Shown one piece after another: positions 44,679-53,410 of a stretch of DNA of 64,000 nucleotides (the stretch's first letter is position 1; every line of letters starts with the position of its first letter). The position numbers and the translations under genes are program-made. This DNA comes from Magnetospirillum sp. 15-1 (GTDB lineage Bacteria > Pseudomonadota > Alphaproteobacteria > Rhodospirillales > Magnetospirillaceae), in the NCBI RefSeq assembly GCF_900184795.1, contig NZ_FXXN01000015.1:207-64206 (forward strand), read 5' to 3'. The notes beneath the pieces were generated by a model that was not told the origin of the DNA, did not search any database, and saw nothing but the letters and a program-made list of their open reading frames with translations.

Positions 44679-47600
44679 TCATGCGGCCGCCCCCGTCCTC
44701 GAACCCTTGCGCCATGCCTTGAGGCGCGCCAGCCACAGATAGACCACCGGCGTGGTGTAAAGGGTGAGCAGTTGCGACAGCAGCAGCCCGCCGACGATGG
44801 CGATGCCCAACGGCCGGCGCAGCGCCCCGCCCGGTCCCGAGGCCAGGGCCAGGGGCACGGCGCCCAGCAGGGCGGTCAGCGTGGTCATGATGATGGGACG
44901 GAAGCGGGTGCGGCAGGCGTCCAGGATGGCGTCCAGCGGCGCGGCGCCCTTGCGCTCGGCCTCGATGGCGAAATCCACCATCAGGATGCCGTTCTTCTTG
45001 ACGATGCCCATCAGCAGGAACACGCCGATGACGCTGATCAGCGTCAGTTCGGTGTTGGTGCCCATCAGGGCCAGCAGCGCTCCGATTCCCGCCGAGGGCA
45101 GGGTCGAGATGATGGTGATGGGGTGCAGCAGGCTTTCGTACAGCACGCCCAGCACGATGTAGATGGCCAGCAGGGCGGCGAGGATCAGCACCGGCTGATC
45201 CCTGAGGGATTCGGTGAACACCTTGGCGTTGCCGGCGAATTCCCAGCGCACGCCGGCCGGCAGGTGAATCTCGCGCGCCGCCGATTGCAGGCGGAGCGCC
45301 GCCTCGCCCAGCGGAACGCCGGGGGCGAGGTTGAAGGTCAGCGTCGCCGCCGGGAACTGGCCCTGGTGGGCCACCGAAACCGGGGCGGTGGAGGACTCGA
45401 AATGGGCCAGGGCGTCCAGCGGTACCTGGCGGCCGTCCTTGGACTTGACCCACAGCAGATGCAGGGACGACGGGTCCTCCTGGAAGCGCGGGTCCACCTC
45501 GAGCACCACCTTGTACTGGTTGCGCTGGGTATAGATGGTCGACACCTGCCGCTGGGCGAAGGCGTCCTGCAGCACCTGATCCACATCGGTCATGGACACG
45601 CCCAGCCGGGCGGCGGCATCGCGGTCCACCACCACCTGGGCCTGGGGAATGGCGGCGTCCTGGTCCGAGGAAACATCGACGAGGCCCGGCTCGGCCTTGA
45701 GGCGCTCCACCAGCTTGGGCGTCCATTCCCGCAGCTCATCCAGCGATTCGCTGAACAGCACGAACTGGAACTGGGCCTTGCCCATGCGCCCGCCGATACG
45801 GATGTCCTGGCCCGCCATCAGGAACACCGAGACGCCCTCGACCCGGGCCAGCTTGGGCCGCAGGCGGTTGATGACGTCCTGGGCGGATTCCTTGCGCTCG
45901 CCCAGGGGCTTCAGGCTGATGAACATGCGCCCGGTATTGCCGCCGCCGCCGGGACCGCCGCCCGAGCCGACGAACGAGCCCAGGCCTTCCACCGCCGGGT
46001 CGGACAGCACCACCTCGGCCGCCTTCTGCTGGCGCTCGACGATGGTGCGGAACGAGATGTCGACCCGGCCCTCGACGCTGGCGAACACCAGACCGGTATC
46101 CTGGGGCGGAAAGAAGCCCTTGGCCACCTGACCATAGAGGAACACGGTAAGCGCCACCGTCCCCAGGGTCACCGCCAGCATCAGGCGGCGATGGGCCAGG
46201 GCCCGCGCCAGGGTGCGTTCATAGGCCCGCTCCAGCCACACCATGGCCGCATCCCCCAGCTTGGCGGGGCCGGACAGCGGACGCGGCTTGGCGCGCACCA
46301 TCAGGTGGCCGAACAGGGTGGGAGTGACGGTCAGCGATACCACCGCCGAGACGACGATGGCCACCGAGAGCGTCACGGCGAATTCACGGAACAGACGCCC
46401 CAGGACGCCGCCCATGAACAGCAGCGGAATGAACACCGCCACCAGCGAGAGCGTGATGGAGACCACGGTGAAGACGATCTCCTTGGCCCCCTTGACCGCC
46501 GCTTCCAGCGGTCCCTCGCCCTTCTCCATGTGCCGGGTGATGTTCTCGATCATCACGATGGCGTCGTCGACCACGAAGCCCACCGAAATGGTCACCGCCA
46601 TCAGCGAGATGTTGTTGAGCGAATAGCCCACCAGCCACATGAAGGCGAAGGTGGCGGCCAGCGACAGCGGCACCGTCACCGAGGCGGCCAGGGTCGGGGT
46701 CATCCGTCCCAGGGTCATGTAGACCACCAGCACCACCAGCCCGATGGAGATGGCCAGCGTGGTCTCCACGTCCTCGAGATTGCCCCGGATGTTGATGGTG
46801 CGGTCGGAGACCACCGAGACCGTGGTGCCGGCCGGCATCCAGCGGCGCAACTGCGGCAGGATCTCCTTGATGCGCTCCACCGTCTCGACCACGTTGGCGC
46901 CCGGCTGCTTGCTGATAATGATCAGCACGCCCTTGTCGCGGTTGAACCAGCCGCCCAGGCGGGTGTTCTCCACCGAATCCACCACCGAGGCCACCGCCGA
47001 CAGCCGCACGATGGCGCCGTTGGCCGCCTTGACGATCAGCGGGGCATAGGCGCTGGCGGTGAACAACTGGTCGTTGGCGTTGATGCTCATGGCCTCGTCG
47101 GCGCCGTCCAGGAAGCCCTTGGGCATGTTGACGTTGGCGTTGGCCAGGGCGGTGCGCACGTCCTCGAGCCCCACCCCCATGGCCGCCAGCTGGCCGGGAT
47201 TGACCCGAACCCGCACGGCGGGCTTCTCGGCGCCCGACAGCGACACCTGGGCCACGCCGTCCACCTGGGAGATGCGGCTGGCCAGGATGGCGTCGGCGGC
47301 GTCGAACACCTTGGCCGAGGGGAGCGAATCCGAGGTCACCGCCAGGATCAGGATGGGCGATTCCGCCGGATTGATCTTGCGGTAGGTGGGCGGCGACGGC
47401 AGGTCGACGGCCAGGTCCGAGGCGGCGGCGTTGATGGCCGCCTGCACGTCGTGGGCGGCGCCGTTGATGGAACGGTCCAGGTCGAACTGCACGGTGATGG
47501 AGGTCGAGCCCTGGCTGCTGGTCGACGTCATCTCGGATACGCCGGGAATCTCGCCCAGGCGGCGCTCCAGCGGGGCGGCCACCGTGGCGGCCATGGTGGC

Positions 47601-47774
47601 GGGGTCGGCGCCGGGCAGCTTGGCCGATACCGAGATGGTGGGGAAATCCACCTTGGGCAGCGGCGCCACCGGCAGCCGGTCGAAGGCCACCATGCCGGTG
47701 AGGAACAATCCCAGGGCCAGCAGCAGGGTCGCCACCGGCCGGCGGATGAAGATGGCGGAAAAGCCGCCGTCCAT
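44679..47774 (-). CDS. mdtC: RND efflux permease, MdtC-like subunit
   Basis: 1031 residues. The start reads FIRRPVATLLLALGLFLTG, followed by RLPVAPLPKVDFPTISVSAKLPGA and EMTSTSSQGSTSITVQFD, which follow E. coli MdtC closely, as does INGAAHDVQAAINAA. Paired aspartates are in VGFVVDDAIVMIENITRH. It lies 5 bases after the MdtB-like gene on the same strand. MdtB and MdtC form a mixed trimer in characterised systems; the presence of both adjacent genes implies the same here. Substrates of MdtABC-type pumps include bile salts and novobiocin in E. coli, but that need not hold. Confidence 0.93.
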   Translation of the reverse strand: MDGGFSAIFIRRPVATLLLALGLFLTGMVAFDRLPVAPLPKVDFPTISVSAKLPGADPATMAATVAAPLERRLGEIPGVSEMTSTSSQGSTSITVQFDLDRSINGAAHDVQAAINAAASDLAVDLPSPPTYRKINPAESPILILAVTSDSLPSAKVFDAADAILASRISQVDGVAQVSLSGAEKPAVRVRVNPGQLAAMGVGLEDVRTALANANVNMPKGFLDGADEAMSINANDQLFTASAYAPLIVKAANGAIVRLSAVASVVDSVENTRLGGWFNRDKGVLIIISKQPGANVVETVERIKEILPQLRRWMPAGTTVSVVSDRTINIRGNLEDVETTLAISIGLVVLVVYMTLGRMTPTLAASVTVPLSLAATFAFMWLVGYSLNNISLMAVTISVGFVVDDAIVMIENITRHMEKGEGPLEAAVKGAKEIVFTVVSITLSLVAVFIPLLFMGGVLGRLFREFAVTLSVAIVVSAVVSLTVTPTLFGHLMVRAKPRPLSGPAKLGDAAMVWLERAYERTLARALAHRRLMLAVTLGTVALTVFLYGQVAKGFFPPQDTGLVFASVEGRVDISFRTIVERQQKAAEVVLSDPAVEGLGSFVGSGGGPGGGGNTGRMFISLKPLGERKESAQDVINRLRPKLARVEGVSVFLMAGQDIRIGGRMGKAQFQFVLFSESLDELREWTPKLVERLKAEPGLVDVSSDQDAAIPQAQVVVDRDAAARLGVSMTDVDQVLQDAFAQRQVSTIYTQRNQYKVVLEVDPRFQEDPSSLHLLWVKSKDGRQVPLDALAHFESSTAPVSVAHQGQFPAATLTFNLAPGVPLGEAALRLQSAAREIHLPAGVRWEFAGNAKVFTESLRDQPVLILAALLAIYIVLGVLYESLLHPITIISTLPSAGIGALLALMGTNTELTLISVIGVFLLMGIVKKNGILMVDFAIEAERKGAAPLDAILDACRTRFRPIIMTTLTALLGAVPLALASGPGGALRRPLGIAIVGGLLLSQLLTLYTTPVVYLWLARLKAWRKGSRTGAAA

Positions 47775-47779
47775 CCCGC

Positions 47780-50700
47780 CTACTCCGCCGGAGCCGGAGC
47801 GGGGGCGAAACGCCGCTTCAGCCGCTCGAAGGCCAGGTAGATCACCGGCGTGGTATAAAGCGTGATCAACTGGCTGAGCACCAGGCCGCCGACGATGGCG
47901 ATGCCCAGCGGCCGCCGCAGCTCGGCGCCGGTGCCGTTGTCGATGGCCAGCGGAATGGCGCCCAGCAGCGCCGCCATGGTGGTCATCATGATGGGACGGA
48001 AACGCAGGAGGCTGGCCTGGACGATGGCGTCCCTGGGGCTCTTGCCCTCGTGCCGCTCCGCCTCGAGGGCGAAGTCGATCATCATGATGGCGTTCTTCTT
48101 GACGATACCCATCAGCAGCACGATGCCGATCAGGCCGACCAGCGACAGGTCATGGCCGGTGCCCAGCAGCGCCAGCAGCGCCCCGATGCCCGCCGACGGC
48201 AGGGTGGACATGATGGTCACCGGGTGGATGGTGCTCTCGTACAGCACGCCCAGCACGATGTAGATCACCACCATGGCCGCCAGGATCAGCCAGGGCTGGC
48301 TTTCCAGCGAGCGGCGGAACTCGGCGGCATCGCCGGAATAATCGCCGGTGATGGTCTCGGGCATGCCCATGTCGCGCTGGATGGAATCGATGGCGTCGGT
48401 GGCGGCGCCGAGCGCCACGCCGGGGGCCAGGTTGAAGCTGATGGTCACCGCCGGGAACTGGCCCTGATGGGTGATGAGCAGCGGCACCCGCGCCCGGGTC
48501 ACCGAGGCCACCGCCGACAGCGGCACCAGGGCATTGGTGGAGGAGCGGACATACAGCGCGCCCAGCGCCTCCGGCCCGCTCTGATACTCGGGCGTCACCT
48601 CGAGGACCACCTTGTACTGGTTGACCTGGGAATAGATGGTGGAAATCTGCCGCTGGCCGTAGGCGTCATAAAGGGTATCGTCGATGGCCTGGGGCAGCAC
48701 GCCGAGGCGGGCCGCCTTGTCGCGGTCGATGCGGATATCGGCCTGCAGCCCGCCTTCCTGGGAATCGGTGGCGACGTCCGTCAGCAGCGGCGAGGCCTTG
48801 AGCCGCTCCAGCACCTGCGGCACCCAATAGGCCAGCTCGACGGCGTCGATGTCGGTCAGGGTGTACTGGTACTGGGTGCGGCTGGTGCGATGGCTGATCT
48901 GGATGTCCTGGGCGGGGCGGAAATGCACCTCCATGCCCGCCACCGGCGCCACCTTCTCGGCCAGCCGGGCGATCACCGCCTCGGCCGAGGCGGAGCGCTG
49001 CTTCCTGGGCTTCAACACGATGGTCATCTGGCCGGTATTGGCGGTGGGGTTGATGGGTCCCGCCCCGATGAACGAGGCCACCGCCGTGACGTCCGGATCG
49101 GTGCGCACCGCCTCGGACACCCGGCGCTGCATGTCCATCATGGTGGAGAACGACACGTCGGCGCGGGCGTCGGTGGTGGCGACGATCAGCCCGGTATCCT
49201 GGGAAGGCAGGAAACCCTTGGGCATGAAGACATAGAGACCGACGGTCAGCACCAGGGTGGCGAAGGCCACCCACAGGGTAAGGACCTGCCGGCCCAGCAC
49301 CCAGTCCAGCGTGCGGGCGTAAACGTCGCGCAGCGCCTCGAAGAAGCGCCCCGATTTGGCCTCCTCGTGCCCGCCCTTCAAGAGATGGCCGCACATCATG
49401 GGGGTCAGCGTCAGGGACACCACCGCCGACACCACCACGGCGACGGTGAGGGTCAGGGCGAATTCGCGGAACAGCCTTCCCACGATGCCGGTCATGAACA
49501 GCAGGGGAATGAACACCGCCACCAGCGAGACGGTCAGCGACACGATGGTGAAGCCGATCTCCTTGGACCCGGCCAGGGCGGCGTCCAGGGGCTTCATGCC
49601 CTTCTCGATGTAGCGGACGATGTTCTCGATCATCACGATGGCGTCGTCGACCACGAAGCCGGCCGAGATGGTCAGCGCCATCAGCGACAGATTATCCAGG
49701 CTGAAACCGGACAGCGCCATCACCCCGAAGGTGCCGATCAGCGACAGCGGCAGGGCCACCGCCGGAATCAGGGTGGCGCGGACCGAGCGCAGGAAGGCCC
49801 AGATCACCCCAATCACCAGGATGACGGTGAGCACCAGGGTGAACTCGACATCGGCCACCGAGGCGCGGATGGTCTCGGTCCGGTCGGCCAGGACCGAAAC
49901 CTTGACGCCGGTGGGTACGGCGCGGGTCAGCTCGGGCAGCTTGGCCTGCAGCCGGTCGACGGTGGCGACGATATTGGCGCCCGGCTGGCGCTGGATATTG
50001 AGGATCACCGCCGGCTTGCCGTCGAACCAGCCGGCGACGCGGGAATTCTCGACACCCTCCACCACATCGCCCAGATCGGCGACGCGTACCGGGGCGCCGT
50101 TCTTCCACGCCACCACCTGGGCGGGATAGGCCATGGGATCGGAAATCTGGTCGTTGGCGCCGATGGACAGGGCCTGGGCGACACCGTCGAAGCTGCCCTT
50201 GGGCATGTCGACGTTGGCCTTGGACAGCGCCGTGCGCACATCCTCGAGCGACAGGCCGTAGGCGGCGAGGCGGGCCGGGTCCATGCGCACGCGCACCGCC
50301 GGACGCTGGCCGCCCTCGATCAGCACGCGCCCTACTCCGCTGATCTGGCTGAGCTTCTGGGCCAGCAGGGTATCGGCCACGTCGTTGAGCCGGGTGATGG
50401 GCAGGGAGTCCGAGGTCAGCGCCAGGGTCATGATCGGCGGATCGGCCGGATTGACCTTGGAATAGACCGGGGGATAGGGCAGCCCGGTGGGCAGCACGCC
50501 ACGCGCCGCGTCGATGGCCGCCTGCACCTCCTCCGACGCCACGTCGATGCTCTTGCCCAGGTCGAATTGCAGGGTCAGCGCGCTGGTGCCCTGGGACGAG
50601 GTCGAGGTCATCACCGCCAGACCGGGAATCAGTCCGAACTGGCGTTCCAGCGGCGTGGTGATCAGGGTAGCCACCGTCTCGGCGCTGGCGCCGGGCAGTT

Positions 50701-50848
50701 GGGTGGTCACCTGGATGGTGGGGAAGTCCACCTGGGGCAGCGCCGAGACCGGCAGCATGCGGAAACCCAGGATACCGGCCAGCACCACCGCGAAGGCCAG
50801 CAGCCAGGTGGCGACGGGGCGGCGGATGAAGGGCGCCGAGACGTTCAT
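47780..50848 (-). CDS. mdtB: RND efflux permease, MdtB-like subunit
   Basis: 1022 residues from ATG 50848 (GAGG upstream) rather than the TTG at 50857. The start FIRRPVATWLLAFAVVLAG, MLPVSALPQVDFPTIQV and the string VYSKVNPADPPIMTLALTSD match E. coli MdtB far better than MdtC, as does GGQRPAVRVRMDP. Paired aspartates are in AGFVVDDAIVMIENIVRYIEKG. The gene sits between its adaptor (17 bases upstream) and the MdtC-like gene (5 bases downstream), the standard mdtABC order. Confidence 0.93.
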   Translation of the reverse strand: MNVSAPFIRRPVATWLLAFAVVLAGILGFRMLPVSALPQVDFPTIQVTTQLPGASAETVATLITTPLERQFGLIPGLAVMTSTSSQGTSALTLQFDLGKSIDVASEEVQAAIDAARGVLPTGLPYPPVYSKVNPADPPIMTLALTSDSLPITRLNDVADTLLAQKLSQISGVGRVLIEGGQRPAVRVRMDPARLAAYGLSLEDVRTALSKANVDMPKGSFDGVAQALSIGANDQISDPMAYPAQVVAWKNGAPVRVADLGDVVEGVENSRVAGWFDGKPAVILNIQRQPGANIVATVDRLQAKLPELTRAVPTGVKVSVLADRTETIRASVADVEFTLVLTVILVIGVIWAFLRSVRATLIPAVALPLSLIGTFGVMALSGFSLDNLSLMALTISAGFVVDDAIVMIENIVRYIEKGMKPLDAALAGSKEIGFTIVSLTVSLVAVFIPLLFMTGIVGRLFREFALTLTVAVVVSAVVSLTLTPMMCGHLLKGGHEEAKSGRFFEALRDVYARTLDWVLGRQVLTLWVAFATLVLTVGLYVFMPKGFLPSQDTGLIVATTDARADVSFSTMMDMQRRVSEAVRTDPDVTAVASFIGAGPINPTANTGQMTIVLKPRKQRSASAEAVIARLAEKVAPVAGMEVHFRPAQDIQISHRTSRTQYQYTLTDIDAVELAYWVPQVLERLKASPLLTDVATDSQEGGLQADIRIDRDKAARLGVLPQAIDDTLYDAYGQRQISTIYSQVNQYKVVLEVTPEYQSGPEALGALYVRSSTNALVPLSAVASVTRARVPLLITHQGQFPAVTISFNLAPGVALGAATDAIDSIQRDMGMPETITGDYSGDAAEFRRSLESQPWLILAAMVVIYIVLGVLYESTIHPVTIMSTLPSAGIGALLALLGTGHDLSLVGLIGIVLLMGIVKKNAIMMIDFALEAERHEGKSPRDAIVQASLLRFRPIMMTTMAALLGAIPLAIDNGTGAELRRPLGIAIVGGLVLSQLITLYTTPVIYLAFERLKRRFAPAPAPAE

Positions 50849-50873
50849 GACCGCCAAGCCTCAACGAATTCTG

Positions 50874-52091
50874 TCATTGCGATTTGTCCGGGCGTCCCTT
50901 CCGCTGGCCGCCTTTGCCATCGCCGCCCTGGCCTTCGCCCCGGTTCTCACCGGTGCTGATGCGCGCGCCGGGCTGCAGCTTGGCGGTGCCTTCCACCACC
51001 ACGGTATCGCCCTCGGCCAGCCCCTCGTCCAGCAGGGCCTGGCCCGCCTCGACGGTAGTGACCTTGACGGCGCGCATCTCGACCGTGCGGTCCTCCTTGA
51101 CCGCGAAGACGTAGGTGCCCTGCGGACCGCGCTGTACCGCCTGGGCCGGCACCACCAGTCCGTTCTGGCGTACCGACAGCAGCAGGCGGACGTTGACGAA
51201 GCCGCCCGGCCACAGCTTGCGCTCGGCATTGGGCATCACCGCCTTCAGCTTGATGGTGCCGGTGGTCTGGTCGATCTGGTTGTCCACCAGTTCCAGTTCG
51301 CCGGTATCGGCCAGGACGCGGGTTTCGGGCTGCAGCGCCGTGACCTGCAGCTTGCCGTCCTGGCGCAGCCGGTCGTTGACGGCGGCCAGGGATTGCTGCG
51401 GCAGGGTGAAGACCACGGCGATGGGCTGCACCTGGGTCAGGGTCACCAGACCGGTGGCGTCCGAGGCCCGCACGATGTTGCCCCTATCCACCAGCCGCAT
51501 GCCGGTCCGCCCCTCGATGGGCGCCGCGATCACCGTGTAGGACAGCATGGTCTTGGCGTTGGACGCCGCCGCCTCGTCGGCGCGCACCGTGGCTTCCAAC
51601 TGGCGCACCAGGGCACGCTGGGTATCGACGCTCTGGCCCGAAACGCGGTCGCCCAGGCCGACATAGCGGGCGAGATCGCGCCGCGCCGCCTCCAACTGGG
51701 CGGTGTCCTTGTCACGGGTGGCCAGGGCCTGTTCGTACTGGGCGCGGTAGGTGCGCGGGTCGATCTGGGCCAGCACGTCGCCCACGTAGACGTCCTGGCC
51801 CTCCCGGAACAGCACCTCGACCAGTTCGCCGTCGACGCGCGAGCGTACCGTCACGGTGTTGTAGGCCTGCACCGTGCCGATGGCGTCGAGATAGATGGGC
51901 ATGTCGCGCCGCGCCGCGCTCGCCACCACCACGGCCACCGGCCTGCCGTCGGGGCCGCCGGGGCGCCCGTTGGTCTTGGCCGGCTGGGCCTGCGGCCACA
52001 GGGCCAGCCCCAGGCCAGCCGCCACCGCCAAACCGCCGACAATCACCGCCCGCTTGCGCCACACCGGATTTTTGAGATCAAAGGAAGACAA
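50874..52091 (-). CDS. mdtA: RND periplasmic adaptor, MdtA-like
   Basis: 405 residues. An N-terminal helix (residues 14-31), RDMPIYLDAIGTVQAYNTVTV, DGELVEVLFREGQDVYVGDVLAQIDPR for the first lipoyl half and APIEGRTGMRLVDRGNIV for the second follow the MdtA pattern. The C-terminus has a Gly/Lys-rich tail (GEGQGGDGKGGQRKGR) similar to that of other MdtA/MuxA proteins. The start is a TTG at 52091 with GGGAG 6 bases upstream; no ATG is in reach. It is the first gene of the pump operon. Confidence 0.93.
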   Translation of the reverse strand: MSSFDLKNPVWRKRAVIVGGLAVAAGLGLALWPQAQPAKTNGRPGGPDGRPVAVVVASAARRDMPIYLDAIGTVQAYNTVTVRSRVDGELVEVLFREGQDVYVGDVLAQIDPRTYRAQYEQALATRDKDTAQLEAARRDLARYVGLGDRVSGQSVDTQRALVRQLEATVRADEAAASNAKTMLSYTVIAAPIEGRTGMRLVDRGNIVRASDATGLVTLTQVQPIAVVFTLPQQSLAAVNDRLRQDGKLQVTALQPETRVLADTGELELVDNQIDQTTGTIKLKAVMPNAERKLWPGGFVNVRLLLSVRQNGLVVPAQAVQRGPQGTYVFAVKEDRTVEMRAVKVTTVEAGQALLDEGLAEGDTVVVEGTAKLQPGARISTGENRGEGQGGDGKGGQRKGRPDKSQ

Positions 52092-52148
52092 GGCCCGCTC
52101 CCAGGAATTCCGTCGGCGGGATTATGACCGGAGCCACGCGGCCTGTCA

Positions 52149-52163
52149 GTAACAGAGGGTAAC
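52149..52163. promoter_or_regulatory. Direct repeat upstream of the mdtA-like gene
   Basis: GTAAC-N5-GTAAC puts two identical half-sites one helical turn apart, the arrangement used by OmpR-family response regulators. It lies 58-72 bases before the mdtA-like start. BaeR, which controls mdtABC in E. coli, belongs to that family, but this is not its known sequence. Confidence 0.3.
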
Positions 52164-52188
52164 GGAACGCCGCGCCGCCTCGGAGACA

Positions 52189-52260
52189 TTGTTCTCCGGT
52201 TAATCATAAAGTTATAATTCATCAATAATTCCCAGCTACTATACCTACGGTAAAATACCG
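52189..52260 (+). promoter_or_regulatory. Promoter region of the FIST gene with a palindrome
   Basis: TTGTTC at 52189-52194, an 18-base spacer and TATAAT at 52213-52218 make a plausible promoter reading towards the FIST gene. CGGTA-AAA-TACCG at 52248-52260 is a perfect inverted repeat between it and the ribosome site GGGAGG. The repeat shares CGGTA/TACCG with the TetR operator at 7342-7357, with a different spacer. Confidence 0.4.
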
Positions 52261-52279
52261 ATATCGGGAGGACGCGCCC

Positions 52280-53410
52280 ATGTGGATCGAGCAGAGGCTT
52301 TGGACACCCCAGGGCGGCTGGGCCGTCAGCGGCAAGCGTGGGGGGACGGCGTCGCTGGTCCTCTATTTCGCCGCTCCCGGCAGCCTGCCGGCGGAAACCA
52401 TCCTGGCCGACCTGCGGAGCGCCTACGGCACGGCGCCCATCCTCGGCTGCACCACCGGCGGCGAAATTCTCGGGGCCGACGTCGTCGATGATTCGGTGGT
52501 GGTCTCGGCGATCGGCTTCGAGCAGGCCTCGGTGCGGGTGGCGGCCCGCGACCTTTCCGACACGTCCCAATCCAAGGAAATCGGCGCCGCCCTGGCCCAG
52601 GAGCTGACCGCTCCCGGATTGCGGGCCATCTTCCTGCTGTCCGACGGCACCAGGGTCAATGGCGATTCCCTGGTAAGCGGCTGCCTGGGCGCCGTCCCTT
52701 CCGACGTGGTGGTGACCGGCGGCCTGGCCGGCGACGGCGCCCGCTTCCAGTCCACGGCGGTGGGCTGCGACGACGCCATGCGGCCCGGACGGGTGGCGGC
52801 GGTGGGCCTTTACGGCGAATCCCTGTCCATCGGCCACGGCAGCTTCGGCGGCTGGGACGAGTTCGGCCCGCCGCGCACCATCACCCGCTCGGCCGCCAAC
52901 GTCCTTTACGAGTTGGACGGCGAACCGGCGCTGGACCTCTACAAGCGCTATCTGGGCGACGAGGCGCAGGGCCTGCCGAGCAGCGCCCTGCTGTTCCCGC
53001 TGTCCATCCGCCCGGTGGGCGGCGATGCCGGCGGCGAGGTGGTGCGCACCATCGTCGGCGTCGACGAGGACGCCAAGTCCATGATCTTCGCCGGCGACAT
53101 GCCCACCGGCCACATGGCCCGGCTGATGCGCGGCAATTTCGACAATCTGGTGGACGGCGCCGGCCGCGCCGCCGAGGCCGCCGCCGCGGTGGCCGGCCCC
53201 TGCCTGGCGCTGCTGGTCAGCTGCATCGGCCGCAAGCTGCTGATGGGCCAGCGCATCGCCGAGGAAGTGGAGATCGTCGCCGACGTGCTGGGCAAGAACG
53301 CCAGCCTGATGGGCTTCTACTCCTATGGCGAGATTTCGCCGCACGGCTTCACCGGCAAGTGCGAACTGCACAATCAGACCATGACCATCACCACCATTTC
53401 CGAGCGCTGA
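52280..53410 (+). CDS. FIST sensory protein (FIST_N plus FIST_C)
   Basis: 376 residues, cytoplasmic. The FIST_N part (about residues 25-215) has the PILGCTTGGEI and SDVVVTGGLAGDG signatures; FIST_C (about 225-360) has YKRYLGDEAQ and CIGRKLLMGQRIAEE, then LMGFYSYGEISPHG. FIST proteins are thought to sense small ligands, possibly amino acids, and pass the signal to a partner kinase or cyclase. Here the stop is directly followed by the TTG start of a hybrid kinase, so the two are almost certainly a sensor-kinase pair. It has a good promoter and ribosome site of its own. Confidence 0.95.
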   Translation: MWIEQRLWTPQGGWAVSGKRGGTASLVLYFAAPGSLPAETILADLRSAYGTAPILGCTTGGEILGADVVDDSVVVSAIGFEQASVRVAARDLSDTSQSKEIGAALAQELTAPGLRAIFLLSDGTRVNGDSLVSGCLGAVPSDVVVTGGLAGDGARFQSTAVGCDDAMRPGRVAAVGLYGESLSIGHGSFGGWDEFGPPRTITRSAANVLYELDGEPALDLYKRYLGDEAQGLPSSALLFPLSIRPVGGDAGGEVVRTIVGVDEDAKSMIFAGDMPTGHMARLMRGNFDNLVDGAGRAAEAAAAVAGPCLALLVSCIGRKLLMGQRIAEEVEIVADVLGKNASLMGFYSYGEISPHGFTGKCELHNQTMTITTISER

